64,000 nt of DNA from Neobacillus pocheonensis (GTDB lineage Bacteria > Bacillota > Bacilli > Bacillales > Cytobacillaceae), in assembly GCA_023702235.1 (NCBI GenBank), contig JAMQCR010000001.1, forward strand, positions 434,001 through 498,000. Direction: 5' to 3'. The notes under the pieces are model-generated. The model saw only the letters and a program-made list of their open reading frames with translations. It did not search any database and had not been told where the DNA came from. A program made the translations under genes and the position numbers. Below are positions 30,668-39,247 of the stretch, one piece after another; positions within the stretch are counted from its first letter, which is position 1, and the number at the start of each line of letters is the position of its first letter.

Positions 30668-31075
30668 ATGGACCAGTTTTGGGAGAACGAATATATTCAA
30701 ATTGCGGCTTATTATAGTGTAGTAATTTTATGTATGATTGTCTTTTTGGCGATTTTTGAAGTGGTAACAAAATATAAAAATTGGGAAGAAATCAAAAAAG
30801 GAAACTTGGCAGTAGCCATGGCAACGGGAGGGAAAATATTTGGGATTGCCAATATTTTTCGCCATTCCATCCAACAGCATAATTCATTGCTCACGATGAT
30901 TAGCTGGGGGATATTTGGGTTTGTCCTTTTATTAGCTGGATATTTTATTTATGAATTTTTAACACCTAAATTTAAAATCGATGAGGAAATACAAAATGAT
31001 AATCGAGCGGTAGGATTAATTTCTATGGTCATTTCGATCGGATTATCTTATGTGATTGGAGCAGGAATTTCTTAA
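30668..31075 (+). CDS. yshE: DUF350 membrane protein YshE
   Basis: 135-aa protein with four hydrophobic segments (IAAYYSVVILCMIVFLAIFE; an amphipathic GNLAVAMATGGKIFGIANIF; SWGIFGFVLLLAGYFIYEFL; VGLISMVISIGLSYVIGAG) and the DUF350 repeat pattern, NLAVAMATGGKI and NRAVGLISMVIS. ATG 30668 follows GGGGAGAATGGGGA. It overlaps the operon end of mutS2, as in B. subtilis. Function unknown. Confidence 0.87.
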   Translation: MDQFWENEYIQIAAYYSVVILCMIVFLAIFEVVTKYKNWEEIKKGNLAVAMATGGKIFGIANIFRHSIQQHNSLLTMISWGIFGFVLLLAGYFIYEFLTPKFKIDEEIQNDNRAVGLISMVISIGLSYVIGAGIS

Positions 31076-31087
31076 GGGGAGAATAAA

Positions 31088-31171
31088 GTGGAGAGATTAG
31101 CTAAAGTGCTTCTAGGATTATGTGGCTTGTTTTTGCTAATTGGATTGGTGTATATGCTGTTTTTTTCTTAG
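31088..31171 (+). CDS. 27-aa single-span membrane peptide
   Basis: A short frame opens at GTG 31088, 8 nt after AGGGGAG, and stops at 31171. The product, MERLAKVLLGLC then a hydrophobic run ending MLFFS, is a positively charged N-terminus followed by one membrane helix. It lies 12 nt after yshE and just before the terminator, so it would be the last cistron of the operon. Evidence is SD, operon position and membrane character; I know no named family for it. Confidence 0.5.
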   Translation: MERLAKVLLGLCGLFLLIGLVYMLFFS

Positions 31172-31173
31172 TC

Positions 31174-31209
31174 AAAAACCATCGCTGATTATGGTGAGCG
31201 ATGGTTTTT
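31174..31209 (+). terminator. Terminator after yshE operon
   Basis: AAAACCATCGCT (to 31186) pairs with AGCGATGGTTTT (31197-31208) and is followed by T. Confidence 0.9.
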
Positions 31210-31235
31210 CTTTTTCTAAGGTGTCAATTCATTCA

Positions 31236-31264
31236 TTGTCTAAAAAGGATGACTATATTATAAT
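31236..31264 (+). promoter_or_regulatory. Sigma-A promoter of lcfA
   Basis: TTGTCT (31236-31241), 17-nt spacer, TATAAT (31259-31264). A single TCATTCA (31229-31235), the right half of a FadR site, overlaps the -35; the left half is missing. Confidence 0.7.
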
Positions 31265-31312
31265 TGATATATAAGTTTGAATTTTTTAATAATTCACTCT
31301 AGGGGGGATACA

Positions 31313-33016
31313 ATGTCAGAGTCAAAGCCGTGGCTTCGAATTTACCCTGAAGAAATCCCTGCTACACTTGTTTACTCACGAGAGCCAGTACAGCAATACT
31401 TAGTTAATGCCGCAGAAAAGTTTCCAGAAAAAGTCGCGATTCATTTTATGGGAAAAGAAATCACCTATAAAAAACTTCATGAAGAAGCGCTCATTTTTGC
31501 CGGATACCTTCAGAAAATAGGCATTTCTAAAGGAGACCGAGTGGCAATTATGCTCCCGAATACTCCACAGGCAGTAGTCGGCTATTATGCGGTATTAATA
31601 GCGGGAGGAATAGTCGTTCAAACAAATCCATTGTATACAGAGCGGGAGCTGGAGTACCAAATGAAGGATTCAGGGGCGAAAGCGATAATCACCCTCGAAA
31701 TTCTTTATCCTCGTGTTTCTAAAGCGATGCCGCAAACAGATTTGCAGCATATTATTGTAAGCGCCATTAAGGATTATTTGCCGTTTCCCAAAAATCTAGT
31801 TTATCCTTTTATCCAGAAAAAGCAATATGGGCTTGTCGTCAAGGTAAAGCATGAAGGCAGCACACATTTACTTTCGGAAATTGTAAAAGCGAAGCAGGAG
31901 ACATTAATTGTCCATGAATTTGATTTTGAGGAAGATCTGGCACTTATACAATATACAGGTGGCACGACTGGATTTCCGAAAGGGGTTATGTTAACACATA
32001 AAAATCTCGTGTCGAATGCCGCAATGTGCCAAGCGTGGCTATATAAAAGTAAACCCGGTGAAGAATCCGTGCTAGGAATTTTGCCATTTTTTCACGTCTA
32101 TGGAATGACGACCGTTCTGATATTATCGGTCATGCAAGCACAAAAAATGATTTTATTACCAAAATTCGATGTTGAAACCACCTTAAAAACGATTCAAAAA
32201 CAACGCCCTACCCTTTTTCCCGGTGCACCAACGATTTATATTGGGTTATTGAATCATCCAGATTTAAAAAAATACGATTTATCTTCGATTGAAGCCTGTA
32301 TTAGTGGCTCTGCACCACTTCCAGTTGAAGTGCAGCAGAAGTTTGAGGAAATAACAGGTGGGAAATTAGTGGAAGGGTATGGCTTAACAGAGTCCTCTCC
32401 GGTTACCCATTCCAACTTCTTATGGGACCGACCAAGGGTGAAGGGCAGTATAGGTGTTCCCTATCCGGATACCGATGCCGCCATATTCTCGTTAGAAACC
32501 GGTGAACACTTGCCAGAAGGTGAAGTCGGTGAAATTGCCATAAAAGGGCCGCAAGTTATGAAAGGCTATTGGAATCGTCCTGAGGACACTGATCAAACCT
32601 TACAAGACGGCTGGCTGTTAACAGGTGACTTGGGCTATATGGATGAGCAAGGATATTTTTATGTAGTGGATCGCAAAAAAGATATGATTATCGCAGGGGG
32701 GTATAATATCTATCCAAGGGAAATCGAAGAAGTTTTGTACGAACATCCGGAGGTAATAGAAGTAGTTGCTGCGGGTATCCCAGATCCGTATCGCGGAGAA
32801 ACCGTGAAGGCATACGTTGTGTTAAAAGAAGACGCGACGGTTACGAAAGAGGAATTGAACCAATTTGCAAGGAAATATCTTGCTGCCTATAAAGCACCTA
32901 GAATCTATGAATTCAGAAAGGAATTACCTAAAACGGCCGTAGGGAAAATATTACGAAGATCCCTTGTTGATGAAGAAATGAAAAAGATAGAAGAAGATCG
33001 TCCTAAACAAGCCTAA
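31313..33016 (+). CDS. lcfA: Long-chain fatty-acid-CoA ligase
   Basis: 567-aa AMP-forming acyl-CoA synthetase that activates fatty acids for beta-oxidation. Adenylate-forming motifs are intact: YTGGTTGFPKGVMLTH (P-loop), GYGLTESSPV, GWLLTGDLGYMDEQGYFYVVDRKKDMI and the C-terminal Lys in LPKTAVGKILRR. ATG 31313 follows AGGGGGGATACA. It has its own promoter and precedes fadR-fadB-etfB-etfA, the same order as the B. subtilis FadR regulon operon. Confidence 0.93.
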   Translation: MSESKPWLRIYPEEIPATLVYSREPVQQYLVNAAEKFPEKVAIHFMGKEITYKKLHEEALIFAGYLQKIGISKGDRVAIMLPNTPQAVVGYYAVLIAGGIVVQTNPLYTERELEYQMKDSGAKAIITLEILYPRVSKAMPQTDLQHIIVSAIKDYLPFPKNLVYPFIQKKQYGLVVKVKHEGSTHLLSEIVKAKQETLIVHEFDFEEDLALIQYTGGTTGFPKGVMLTHKNLVSNAAMCQAWLYKSKPGEESVLGILPFFHVYGMTTVLILSVMQAQKMILLPKFDVETTLKTIQKQRPTLFPGAPTIYIGLLNHPDLKKYDLSSIEACISGSAPLPVEVQQKFEEITGGKLVEGYGLTESSPVTHSNFLWDRPRVKGSIGVPYPDTDAAIFSLETGEHLPEGEVGEIAIKGPQVMKGYWNRPEDTDQTLQDGWLLTGDLGYMDEQGYFYVVDRKKDMIIAGGYNIYPREIEEVLYEHPEVIEVVAAGIPDPYRGETVKAYVVLKEDATVTKEELNQFARKYLAAYKAPRIYEFRKELPKTAVGKILRRSLVDEEMKKIEEDRPKQA

Positions 33017-33113
33017 CATTGTAAGGCCGTCCATTCGGCTCTTTATTTTTGTGAATTTTAGCTTGTCTTAATTGAAAATGAGAATTAATATTAAAAAGAA
33101 TGTACAGTATTTC

Positions 33114-33167
33114 TTGACAGAAATGCCTTCAAAAATTATGATAAAAATATGAATGATTATTCATTCA
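33114..33167 (+). promoter_or_regulatory. fadR promoter with FadR operator
   Basis: TTGACA (33114-33119), exactly 17 nt, then TATGAT (33137-33142). The palindrome TGAATGATTATTCATTCA (33150-33167) covers the expected start site and matches the known Bacillus FadR (YsiA) operator. This implies autorepression of fadR and the downstream fadB-etfBA genes, relieved by long-chain acyl-CoA. Confidence 0.85.
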
Positions 33168-33217
33168 TTACGTTCGTTGAACATGAATGAAGATTTTCTT
33201 CAAAGGGGGGACATTAC

Positions 33218-33807
33218 GTGAAAAAAGTAAGCCGAAATACATGCAAATTATTGATGCGGCGGTCATAGCAATCGCTGAAAATGGTTACCACCAAGCCCAA
33301 GTATCGAAGATTGCCAAACAGGCGGGCGTGGCTGATGGAACAATCTATTTATATTTTAAAAACAAAGAAGACATACTGATCTCCCTCTTTGAAGAAAAAA
33401 TGGGGACGTTTGTTGAAAAAATAAATGAAAAAATAGCAGGAAAAAAGTCGGCGGCAGAGAAGTTATTAATGTTGGTTGAAACTCATTTTAAACTACTTTC
33501 TGTTGATCATCACCTTGCTATCGTAACACAGCTCGAAATACGTCAATCCAATAAAGAGCTCCGTTTAAGGATAAACGATATTCTTAAAGGGTATTTATCA
33601 GTAATTGATAAAATCTTGATTGAAGGGAAAGAAACGGGAGAGTTCTCAAGTGATCTTGAGGTACGTCTCGCTCGTCAAATGATTTTCGGTACGATAGATG
33701 AAACGGTAACATCCTGGGTGATGAATGAGGAAAAGTATGATTTAAATGCACTTACCCACTCGGTCCATCGGTTATTGATTAACGGATGTGGAGCCAGGGA
33801 CAGGTAG
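33218..33807 (+). CDS. fadR: TetR-family fatty-acid degradation regulator FadR (start-site frame break)
   Basis: Repressor of fatty-acid degradation genes. The N-terminal HTH (MQIIDAAVIAIAENGYHQAQVSKIAKQ, ADGTIYLYFKNKEDIL) and the ligand domain (VTQLEIRQSN, RQMIFGTIDETVTSWV) match FadR. The well-spaced GTG at 33218 (after AAAGGGGGG) is one base out of frame with the body; adding one A to the A-run at 33221-33226 gives MKKSKPKYMQII and 196 aa, the normal form. The only in-frame ATG (33187) lies upstream of the SD and inside the leader. Confidence 0.9.
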
Positions 33808-33832
33808 CATTTTAAGAAAAGGAGGAGTTAAT

Positions 33833-34606
33833 TTGGAATTTCTAAAATGGACTCATCAAGACAATATTGTAACCATTTCTATTCAGCGTCCCCCGGCGAA
33901 CGCCCTTTCCACTGGTTTAATAAGGGAACTGTCGGCAGTACTTGATGAAATTGAAACCATTCGTGAACTGAAAGTCATAATCCTCCATGGGGAAGGACGC
34001 TTTTTCTCTGCAGGAGCAGATATTAAAGAATTTACAACGGTTGCTTCGTCTGAAGACTTTTCCAAACTTGGAAAGTTTGGACAAGATTTGTTTGACCGGA
34101 TGGAAAAATTTCCAATCCCCATTATCGCTGCTATTCATGGAGCTGCATTAGGGGGCGGTCTTGAACTGGCAATGGCATGTCATATCCGTCTTGTAAGTGA
34201 AACAGCCAAGCTTGGACTTCCTGAGCTTCAGCTAGGTTTAATTCCTGGATTTGCTGGTACTCAGCGATTGCCAAAATATGTTGGTGTTGCAAGAGCGGCA
34301 GAAATGCTATTCACTTCTGAGCCAATTACAGGGTTAGAAGCTGTTCAATACGGATTAGCCAACCATGCCTATCCAGAAAATGAAGTATTAGAAAAGGCTT
34401 ATAAGCTTGCCAGGAAAATTGCCAAGAAAAGCCATGGTTCTTTAAAGGCAGCCATATTATTATTAAACTATGCAAAGACTGAAGAGTTCTACGCAGGGGC
34501 AGACAAAGAGGCTGAATTATTTGGTGAGGTTTTTATGTCAAAAGATGGCAAAGAAGGCATACAAGCCTTTATTGAAAAGCGTGAGCCCCATTTTAAAGGT
34601 GAATAA
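33833..34606 (+). CDS. fadB: Enoyl-CoA hydratase
   Basis: 257-aa crotonase-fold enzyme that hydrates trans-2-enoyl-CoA. It has the oxyanion-hole segments (GRFFSAGADIKEF and IHGAALGGGLELAMACHIR) and the catalytic Glu region PELQLGLIPGFAGTQRLP. TTG 33833 lies 6 nt after AAGGAGGAG and gives the N-terminus MEFLKWTHQDN. It overlaps nothing and follows fadR by 25 nt, in the FadR-controlled operon. Confidence 0.92.
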   Translation: MEFLKWTHQDNIVTISIQRPPANALSTGLIRELSAVLDEIETIRELKVIILHGEGRFFSAGADIKEFTTVASSEDFSKLGKFGQDLFDRMEKFPIPIIAAIHGAALGGGLELAMACHIRLVSETAKLGLPELQLGLIPGFAGTQRLPKYVGVARAAEMLFTSEPITGLEAVQYGLANHAYPENEVLEKAYKLARKIAKKSHGSLKAAILLLNYAKTEEFYAGADKEAELFGEVFMSKDGKEGIQAFIEKREPHFKGE

Positions 34607-34717
34607 ATTAACCGTGGCGGTTTCACCGCTTTTGGTAAAGTTATAAAAAAATTTTTTCGGAAATATTTTCTCAATCTTTCAAACTGAGCGAATGCTCGAA
34701 ATTTTAGGAGGGAAACC

Positions 34718-35491
34718 ATGAACATTTATGTGTTAATGAAAAGAACCTTTGATACTGAAGAAAAAATTACAATATCAGGCGGGAAAATCAATGAGGATGG
34801 AGCAGAGTTTATCATCAATCCTTATGACGAATATGCTGTGGAAGAAGCGATCCAAGTCCGCGATGCCAATGGCGGGGAAGTAACGGTTATTTCCGTGGGT
34901 AATGAAGAAACAGAAAAACAATTGCGGACAGCACTTGCAATGGGCGCTGACAAAGCAGTCCTTATTAATATTGAAGATGAAATTGACAATGGCGACCAAT
35001 TTACTACAGCAAAAATCCTCGCTGAATACTTTAAGGATAAAAATGCTGATTTGATTTTAGGTGGAAACGTGGCTATTGATGGCGGTTCCGGCGAAGTAGG
35101 TCCACGTGTAGCTGAACTGCTTAATATTCCTTACGTAACAACAATTACTAAGCTTGAAATCGATGGAACTAAGGCAACTGTAACCCGTGATGTTGAAGGG
35201 GACTCTGAAGTCATTGAAACAACTCTTCCATTATTAGTAACTGCTCAGCAGGGCTTAAACGAGCCACGGTACCCTTCATTGCCTGGAATTATGAAAGCGA
35301 AGAAGAAACCACTTGATGAATTAGAATTGGATGACCTCGATCTTGAAGAAGATGATGTAGAAGCAAAAACAAAAACAATTGAAATCTATTTGCCGCCTAA
35401 AAAAGAAGCTGGTAAGGTTCTAGCGGGCGATTTAAAAGACCAAGTCAAAGAACTTGTTCAACTTCTTCATACTGAAGCTAAAGTAATATAA
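34718..35491 (+). CDS. etfB: Electron transfer flavoprotein beta subunit
   Basis: 257-aa AMP-binding subunit of the heterodimeric ETF that takes electrons from acyl-CoA dehydrogenase. It starts MNIYVLMKRTFDTEEKI and has NPYDEYAVEEAIQ, the nucleotide-binding loop DLILGGNVAIDGGSGEVGPR and the conserved LLVTAQQGLNEPRYPSLPGIMKAKKK signature in two parts, LLVTAQQGLNEPRYPSLP and IMKAKKK. AGGAGGG precedes ATG 34718. Followed by etfA after 38 nt. Confidence 0.95.
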   Translation: MNIYVLMKRTFDTEEKITISGGKINEDGAEFIINPYDEYAVEEAIQVRDANGGEVTVISVGNEETEKQLRTALAMGADKAVLINIEDEIDNGDQFTTAKILAEYFKDKNADLILGGNVAIDGGSGEVGPRVAELLNIPYVTTITKLEIDGTKATVTRDVEGDSEVIETTLPLLVTAQQGLNEPRYPSLPGIMKAKKKPLDELELDDLDLEEDDVEAKTKTIEIYLPPKKEAGKVLAGDLKDQVKELVQLLHTEAKVI

Positions 35492-35529
35492 TCGGTTTTT
35501 CACAAAAATGTTTGCAGGAGGTAAAGGGA

Positions 35530-36507
35530 ATGGCTAGAAAAGTATTGGTATTAGGGGAAGTCCGTGATGGATCATTACGTAACGTTTCTTTTGAAGCAAT
35601 TGCTGCGGCAAAAACAGTGGCAGAGGGTGGAGAAGTGGTTGGTGTTTTAGTGGGCCAATCTGTAAGCGCTTTAGGAACAGAATTAATCCAACATGGAGCA
35701 GACCGAGTCATTGTGGTTGAGGATGAAAAATTAGGCCAATATACATCAGACGGCTATTCACAAGCACTTTTAGCAGTAATTGACCAAGAAAAGCCAGAAG
35801 GTCTAGTTTTAGGGCATACATCACTTGGTAAAGATCTATCGCCAAGAATTGCAGGAAAACTTTCATCCGGCCTTATTTCCGATGCTACAGCCGTTGAAGC
35901 TGCAGGTGGAAATATTGTCTTTACAAGACCAATTTATTCAGGAAAAGCATTTGAAAAGAAAATAGTGACAGAAGGTTTAATTTTTGCTTCTGTCCGTCCA
36001 AATAATATTGCTCCATTACAAAAAGAGGAAGGCAAAACTGGTGAAGTTACCTCCCTTTCAGTCGAAATCAAAGACCTTCGTGCCATCATTAAAGAGGTTG
36101 TTAGAAAAGCAAGCGAAGGGGTTGACTTAAGTGAAGCCAAAGTGGTAATCTCCGGCGGACGCGGTGTGAAAAGTGCTGAAGGGTTTGAGCCGTTGAAAGA
36201 ATTGGCACAAGTTTTAGGCGGTGCTGTTGGAGCATCACGTGGTGCGTGTGATGCTGATTATTGTGATTATTCTTTACAAATTGGCCAAACTGGTAAGGTT
36301 GTCACACCAGATCTTTACATTGCCTGCGGAATTTCTGGAGCGATTCAGCATTTAGCTGGTATGTCCAACTCAAAAGTCATCGTAGCCATCAACAAAGACC
36401 CAGAAGCAAACATCTTTAAAGTAGCTGACTACGGAATCGTAGGCGACTTATTTGAAGTAGTACCATTATTAACCGAAGAGTTTAAAAAACTTAAAGTACA
36501 CTCATAA
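35530..36507 (+). CDS. etfA: Electron transfer flavoprotein alpha subunit
   Basis: 325-aa FAD-binding subunit of ETF. The C-terminal FAD domain shows SGGRGVKSAEGF, GAVGASRGACDADY, QIGQTGKVVTPDLYIACGISGA and the final VAINKDPEANIFKVADYGIVGD. ATG 35530 lies 8 nt after GGAGGTAAAGG. Last gene of the fadR-fadB-etfB-etfA unit; a hairpin follows. Confidence 0.95.
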   Translation: MARKVLVLGEVRDGSLRNVSFEAIAAAKTVAEGGEVVGVLVGQSVSALGTELIQHGADRVIVVEDEKLGQYTSDGYSQALLAVIDQEKPEGLVLGHTSLGKDLSPRIAGKLSSGLISDATAVEAAGGNIVFTRPIYSGKAFEKKIVTEGLIFASVRPNNIAPLQKEEGKTGEVTSLSVEIKDLRAIIKEVVRKASEGVDLSEAKVVISGGRGVKSAEGFEPLKELAQVLGGAVGASRGACDADYCDYSLQIGQTGKVVTPDLYIACGISGAIQHLAGMSNSKVIVAINKDPEANIFKVADYGIVGDLFEVVPLLTEEFKKLKVHS

Positions 36508-36513
36508 TAATAA

Positions 36514-36541
36514 AAGCGGAGGCGGGTCCGCTCGCTTTTAT
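36514..36541 (+). terminator. Hairpin after etfA
   Basis: ATAAAAGCGGA and TCCGCTCGCTTTTAT can pair with a small bulge; the T-rich right arm may serve as the tail. Weaker than the other terminators. Confidence 0.5.
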
Positions 36542-36651
36542 TGATCAAGAAATTTGGGGAATACTACATGCGGAACATATTATTAGCATGATTTTTTAAT
36601 CGGTGATATACTTTCGGTAGTATTTCAGTATTCATTAGGAGGGCAATACAA

Positions 36652-36966
36652 ATGGCAATTGCACATGTAACAGATCAAAACTTTGCTGCTGAAACAGGTT
36701 CAGACCTTGTACTTGTTGATTTCTGGGCACCATGGTGCGGACCTTGTAAAATGATAGCTCCAGTTCTCGAAGAACTTGATTCAGAAATGGGTAATAAAGT
36801 GAAAATCGTGAAACTTGATGTAGATGATAACCAAGAAACCGCTGCAAAATACGGTGTCATGAGTATCCCAACATTATTAGTTTTCAAAAATGGCGAAGTC
36901 GTTGATAAAGTAGTTGGCTTCCAACCAAAAGAAGCTTTAGCAGGTGTTTTAGAAAAACACGTGTAA
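36652..36966 (+). CDS. trxA: Thioredoxin
   Basis: 104-aa disulfide reductase with the [10 protein letters not shown] active site near residue 28-33, the buried Asp (VDFW) and the cis-Pro ([11 protein letters not shown]). AGGAGGG precedes ATG 36652. Monocistronic, with its own leader and terminator, between etfA and uvrC as in B. subtilis. Confidence 0.98.
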   Translation: MAIAHVTDQNFAAETGSDLVLVDFWAPWCGPCKMIAPVLEELDSEMGNKVKIVKLDVDDNQETAAKYGVMSIPTLLVFKNGEVVDKVVGFQPKEALAGVLEKHV

Positions 36967-36982
36967 TCGATTAAGAAAACTC

Positions 36983-37018
36983 AAACCTTAGCTAGGATTT
37001 TTCTGGCTAAGGTTTTTA
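36983..37018 (+). terminator. Terminator after trxA
   Basis: AAACCTTAGC (36983-36992) pairs with GCTAAGGTTT (37006-37015), followed by T. Confidence 0.9.
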
Positions 37019-37114
37019 TTTTTTCCAATTTAGAGTACTTTTTTTTTCGACTAATTTGATTTAAAATTTTTAAAGATAAACATAAAAAAATTGGGACGGA
37101 GTGGGTTGGCCGGA

Positions 37115-38887
37115 ATGAATGAAACAATCAAGCAAAAGTTAACACTGTTACCTGATCAACCTGGCTGCTATTTAATGAAAGATCGTCAGGGCACGATCAT
37201 TTATGTTGGGAAAGCAAAGGTACTAAAAAACCGCGTTCGTTCCTATTTCACCGGTTCACATGATGGTAAGACCTTTCGGCTTGTGAACGAGATTGAAGAT
37301 TTTGAATATATTGTTACCTCCTCAAATATTGAAGCACTATTACTTGAATTAAATTTAATTAAAAAATACGATCCAAAATACAATATCATGCTTAAGGATG
37401 ATAAAACCTATCCGTTTATTAAACTGACAGCTGAAAGACATCCAAAGCTGATTATCACGAGAAAAGTGAAAAAAGATAAGGGGAAATACTTTGGTCCCTA
37501 CCCGAATGTAGGAGCAGCCAATGAAACTAAAAAGCTGCTGGACCGAATTTATCCGTTACGCAAATGCTCGACCCTTCCAGATAGGGTTTGTCTTTATTAC
37601 CATATAGGTCAATGTTTAGCTCCCTGCGTCTATGACATTCACGAAGAACAATATAAACAAATGACGGATGAAATTACCCGCTTTTTAAATGGTGGGTATA
37701 ATGAGATTAAAAAAGAACTTAAGGAAAAAATGACAAGTGCGGCAGAAGAATTAGATTTTGAAAGAGCAAAGGAATATCGCGATCAAATTAATCATATTGA
37801 AACGATAATGGAAAAGCAAAAAATTACAATGACGGATTTTACAGATCGTGATGTCTTTGGATATGCCGTTGATAAAGGGTGGATGTGTGTCCAAGTCTTT
37901 TTTGTCCGCCAAGGAAAACTGATTGAGAGAGATGTCTCAACGTTCCCAATTTACAATGAACCAGAGGAAGAAATGCTAACCTTCCTTGGCCAATTTTACT
38001 CAAAAACGAACCATCTTAAACCAAAAGAAATCCTTATACAAGATGATGTCGAATTGATTCTTGCCGAGCAGCTTCTTGAAGTAAAAGTGCTGCAGCCACA
38101 GCGAGGTCAAAAGAAAGACCTCGTGAAAATGGCGATAAAAAATGCCAAAATTGCCTTGAATGAAAAGTTTTCATTAATTGAAAAAGATGAGGACAAAACA
38201 ATAAAAGCGGTTGAAACCTTAGGGAACCTGCTTGGTATTTATACTCCTCATCGGATCGAGTCTTTTGATAATTCCAATATCCAAGGGACCGACCCTGTTT
38301 CAGCGATGGTTGTGTTTATTGACGGGAAGGCAAACAAACGGGAATACCGCAAATATAAAATTAAATCGGTTCAGGGTCCTGATGATTATGAATCAATGCG
38401 GGAAGTCACGAGAAGAAGATATTCCAGGGCCCTGAAGGAAAACCTGCCGCTGCCTGATTTGATAATTATTGATGGCGGCAAAGGACATGTTGAGGCTGTA
38501 AGAGATGTTTTGGAGAATGAACTTGGCTTGGATATTCCGCTTTCAGGACTTGTCAAAGATGAAAAACACCGAACATCGCAATTGCTGTATGGCAACCCAT
38601 TAGAAATTGTCCCGTTAGCAAGAAACAGCCAGGAATTTTATTTATTACAAAGAATACAAGATGAGGTTCACCGCTTTGCGATAACGTTTCATCGGCAAAT
38701 CCGCGGGAAAAGTGCCTTTCAATCCCTGCTTGATGATATTCCTGGAATTGGAGAAAAGCGGAAAAAACTATTGTTAAAACAGTTCGGCTCAGTAAAAAAA
38801 ATGAAAGAAGCAAGTATCGAGGAGTTTACGGCCCTCGGAATTCCTGCAAATGTGGCAGAAGAATTAATCAATAAACTTCGGACATAG
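37115..38887 (+). CDS. uvrC: Excinuclease ABC subunit C
   Basis: 590-aa nuclease making both incisions in nucleotide excision repair. Order: GIY-YIG domain ([17 protein letters not shown] near 20-40), Cys-rich region, UVR domain ([18 protein letters not shown], about 205-225), C-terminal RNase H-like endonuclease ([31 protein letters not shown]), and (HhH)2 ([21 protein letters not shown]). ATG 37115 matches the family N-terminus [17 protein letters not shown]. In-frame TTGs at 37091 and 37106 lie closer to the GGAG at 37098, so the start is not certain. Confidence 0.95.
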   Translation: MNETIKQKLTLLPDQPGCYLMKDRQGTIIYVGKAKVLKNRVRSYFTGSHDGKTFRLVNEIEDFEYIVTSSNIEALLLELNLIKKYDPKYNIMLKDDKTYPFIKLTAERHPKLIITRKVKKDKGKYFGPYPNVGAANETKKLLDRIYPLRKCSTLPDRVCLYYHIGQCLAPCVYDIHEEQYKQMTDEITRFLNGGYNEIKKELKEKMTSAAEELDFERAKEYRDQINHIETIMEKQKITMTDFTDRDVFGYAVDKGWMCVQVFFVRQGKLIERDVSTFPIYNEPEEEMLTFLGQFYSKTNHLKPKEILIQDDVELILAEQLLEVKVLQPQRGQKKDLVKMAIKNAKIALNEKFSLIEKDEDKTIKAVETLGNLLGIYTPHRIESFDNSNIQGTDPVSAMVVFIDGKANKREYRKYKIKSVQGPDDYESMREVTRRRYSRALKENLPLPDLIIIDGGKGHVEAVRDVLENELGLDIPLSGLVKDEKHRTSQLLYGNPLEIVPLARNSQEFYLLQRIQDEVHRFAITFHRQIRGKSAFQSLLDDIPGIGEKRKKLLLKQFGSVKKMKEASIEEFTALGIPANVAEELINKLRT

Positions 38888-38952
38888 TGATTGTCAGAAA
38901 AAAATGCCTATGATATAATAAGTGAAAATTTAATTTACTATCACTTTTAAGT

Positions 38953-39140
38953 GTGAAAGTGAAGGTAGAGGTGCGAGCTTCAAGAGTAAAGGTTCTGAGA
39001 AGGATGAGCTTCTAGGAAGAACTTTGAAAGGGAATGTTCGCCGAAGTGAAGAAAGCCTCATTTCTTTCTTTGCTGGTCCTGTATTGAATAAATACCGGAT
39101 TGTCAAGACGATTGTCTTGGAGAGCTATCTTACATTGTCT
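38953..39140 (+). promoter_or_regulatory. Lysine riboswitch (L box)
   Basis: The leader of lysC carries the L-box landmarks in order: GAAGGTAGAGGTGCGA (near 38960), GAAAGGGAATGTTCGCCGAAG, GCTGGTCCTG (near 39071) and GGAGAGCTATCTT (near 39119). Lysine binding should favour the terminator at 39165-39198. The 5' edge is approximate. Confidence 0.92.
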
Positions 39141-39164
39141 GCACAAATTTTTTTTGTGTTTTCC

Positions 39165-39198
39165 AAGCAATGAGATGCCCTCTCATTGCTTTTTTTGT
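39165..39198 (+). terminator. Expression-platform terminator of the lysine riboswitch
   Basis: AAGCAATGAGA (39165-39175), loop TGCCC, TCTCATTGCTT (39181-39191), then T7. Confidence 0.92.
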
Positions 39199-39247
39199 TT
39201 TTTAGAGAAAACTAATGTTTACGCATCAACTGAAAGAAGGGGAAACA

